A stretch of DNA of 64,000 nt from Halomonas maura (GTDB lineage: Bacteria; Pseudomonadota; Gammaproteobacteria; Pseudomonadales; Halomonadaceae): assembly GCF_030409305.1 (NCBI RefSeq), contig NZ_JAUFPQ010000017.1:318106-382105 (forward strand), given 5' to 3'. The notes below the pieces were generated by a model. The model had not been told where the DNA came from. It saw only the letters and a program-made list of their open reading frames with translations, and did no database searches. Made by a program: the position numbers and the translations under genes. Shown piece by piece: positions 62,566 through 64,000 of this stretch (position 1 is its first letter; every line of letters starts with the position of its first letter).

Positions 62566-63344
62566 GAGCCGGAGGCCTGGTTGGACAGGAAACCGGTCTC
62601 GTCGAGCAGGGCGATCTGGCCCCCATAGGCCCGCTTGAGGTTCTCGGCGGTGTAGACCTCCGACACCGGCCCCTGGGCGATGACCCGCACGTTGAGGATC
62701 AGCAGCCAGTCGAAGTAGCTGCGCACCGTCTGCAGGTCGTGATGCACCACGATCAGCGTCTTGCCGTCGTCGCGCAGGCGGCGAAGGATGTCGACGATGG
62801 CCCGCTCGGTGGTGGCGTCGACCCCGGCCATGGGCTCGTCCAGGAAGTAGACGTCGGCCTGCTGGACCAGCGCCCGGGCCAGGAAGACCCGCTGCTGCTG
62901 GCCGCCGGAGAGCTGGCTGATCTGGCGCCGGGCGAGGTCCGCCATGCCGACCTGCTCCAGGGCCGCCATGGCCTGGTCACGTTCTCGCCGCCCCGGGCGC
63001 TTGAGCCAGCCCAGCCGGCCGTAGAGCCCCATGGTGACCACATCCAGGGCGGTGGTGGGGAAGTCCCAATCGACGCTGGAACGCTGGGGCACGTAGCCCA
63101 CCCGCCGGCGTCGGGCCTTGTAGGGCAGGCCGAACAGCCGCACATGGCCGGCCACCGCCGGCACCAGCCCCAGCACGCTCTTGACCAGGGTGCTCTTGCC
63201 GGCGCCGTTGGGACCGACGATGCCCGCCATCACCCCGGGCGGCACGTCGAAGTCGATATCCCACAGCACCGGCTTGCTCTGGTAGCTGACGGTCAGGTCC
63301 TCGACGTGCAGGGCGAGGTCCGGTTCATGCAGCGACAGGGTCAT
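62562..63344 (-). CDS. Mn/Zn/Fe ABC transporter ATPase (MntB/TroB/ZnuC-like)
   Basis: 260-residue ATPase. Walker [10 protein letters not shown] (about 42-50), [14 protein letters not shown]-loop (as in MntB/ZnuC), signature [10 protein letters not shown], Walker [13 protein letters not shown]-loop VVHHDLQTV. Upstream of the two permeases in one operon. Confidence 0.9.
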   Translation of the reverse strand: MTLSLHEPDLALHVEDLTVSYQSKPVLWDIDFDVPPGVMAGIVGPNGAGKSTLVKSVLGLVPAVAGHVRLFGLPYKARRRRVGYVPQRSSVDWDFPTTALDVVTMGLYGRLGWLKRPGRRERDQAMAALEQVGMADLARRQISQLSGGQQQRVFLARALVQQADVYFLDEPMAGVDATTERAIVDILRRLRDDGKTLIVVHHDLQTVRSYFDWLLILNVRVIAQGPVSEVYTAENLKRAYGGQIALLDETGFLSNQASGS

Positions 63345-63386
63345 GGTGTGCTTCCCGTGCTCGGCGGGCCCAGGGCCCGGGGTGAA

Positions 63387-64000
63387 TCATGGCATGGGCA
63401 CGTCCCAGCGCTCGGCCCACTCACCCAGGGCCTCGGGCAGCGGCGCCGGGGTGCCGCCGAGCGCCTCGACGATGTGCCGGGTATTGGTGTAGAGCATGCC
63501 GATATAGGTGCCGTCGGCGGTGCCGGCCTCGCCCATGGCGTCGGAATACAGCTGGCCGCCGATCTCCACCTGCTGGCCCCGCCGGCGGGCGGCATCGATC
63601 ACCGCCTGGACGGTGCGCGGGTTGATCGTGCTCTCGATGAACACAGCCGGTACCTCACGCTCCACCACCACCTCGGTCATGGCGCGGATATCGGCCACGC
63701 CGGTCTCGGTCTCGGTGCTGATGCCCTGGATGCCGGCGACCTCGATGCCGTAGGCCCGGCCATAGTAGTTGAAGGCGTCGTGGGCGGTGACCAGGATGCG
63801 CTGGGCCTCGGGGATGGTGGCGATGCTGTCGCCGATCCAGGCGTGGAGCGCCTCGAGCTCGCGGCCATAGGCCTCGGCGTTGGCCTGGATCGCCGCCTCG
63901 CAGGCGGGGCGCGCCTCGCTGATCGCCTTGGCCAGGGTGGGAAGGGTCCTGGCCCACAGCGAGACGTCCATCCACAGGTGGGGGTCGATGCCGTAGACGT
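63387..64000 (-). CDS. Metal-binding periplasmic protein (TroA/ZnuA/MntA-like), N-terminus outside window
   Basis: Partial gene, first of the metal operon and running off the window end. The visible part begins VYGIDPHLWMDVSLWA, the DPHLW metal-site loop, then VTAHDAFNYYGRAYGI with the second His and EVPAVFIESTINPRT. A C-terminal Asp (YIGMLYTNTRHIVE) region completes the substrate-binding type of cluster 9. The ATPase begins 42 bases after its stop. Confidence 0.88.
   Translation of the reverse strand, partial: VYGIDPHLWMDVSLWARTLPTLAKAISEARPACEAAIQANAEAYGRELEALHAWIGDSIATIPEAQRILVTAHDAFNYYGRAYGIEVAGIQGISTETETGVADIRAMTEVVVEREVPAVFIESTINPRTVQAVIDAARRRGQQVEIGGQLYSDAMGEAGTADGTYIGMLYTNTRHIVEALGGTPAPLPEALGEWAERWDVPMP

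Overview
The window is most likely from a GC-rich halophilic gammaproteobacterium of the Halomonadaceae (Halomonas-like). This is an inference from overall composition, gene content and gene arrangement; no ribosomal RNA or other marker gene is present. Two kinds of DNA are visible: a GC-rich host chromosome (about 1-5257 and 28701-64000) and an AT-richer island of about 23.4 kb (5258-28700) inserted in a CAT-anticodon tRNA gene.

Left host segment (1-5257): a compact Csu-type chaperone-usher pilus operon (spore-coat-U subunit, chaperone, usher, second spore-coat-U subunit).

Island (5258-28700): bounded by perfect 46-bp direct repeats equal to the 3' part of the tRNA, with a tyrosine integrase just inside the intact tRNA. 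Left to right it carries a class 1 DISARM anti-phage system holding both methyltransferases (drmD-drmMI on the plus strand; HTH regulator-drmMII-drmA-drmB-drmC on the minus strand, converging with a 3-bp gap). Next comes a mobilisation-like block (RHH protein, a duplicated 114-bp unit, small genes, and VirB6/EexN/VirB5-like genes without the rest of a type IV secretion system, plus a winged-helix replication-like protein). The block ends with an AT-rich Septu-like ATPase/HNH pair. A 16-bp palindrome recurs four times in the mobilisation block, twice inside the first codons of secretion genes.

Right host segment (28701-64000) is almost wholly metal acquisition. First is a hydroxamate-type xenosiderophore uptake locus (fhuF, AraC-type regulator, TonB receptor, ABC exporter-like protein, fhuC-fhuD-fhuB). 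Then come a DUF1007/NicO metal-export pair and a second TonB receptor. After these lies a complete citrate-type NRPS-independent siderophore locus whose biosynthetic gene order matches the achromobactin cluster (acsD-acsE-acsC-acsB-acsA), with MFS exporter, binding protein, two permeases and ATPase. It also has two unusual passengers: an RraA-like protein and a thioredoxin-like [2Fe-2S] protein. Fur-box-like sites precede the main iron transcription units. The window ends in a Mn/Zn-type ABC transporter operon whose two permeases both carry a C-terminal winged-helix extension; its binding-protein gene runs off the edge.
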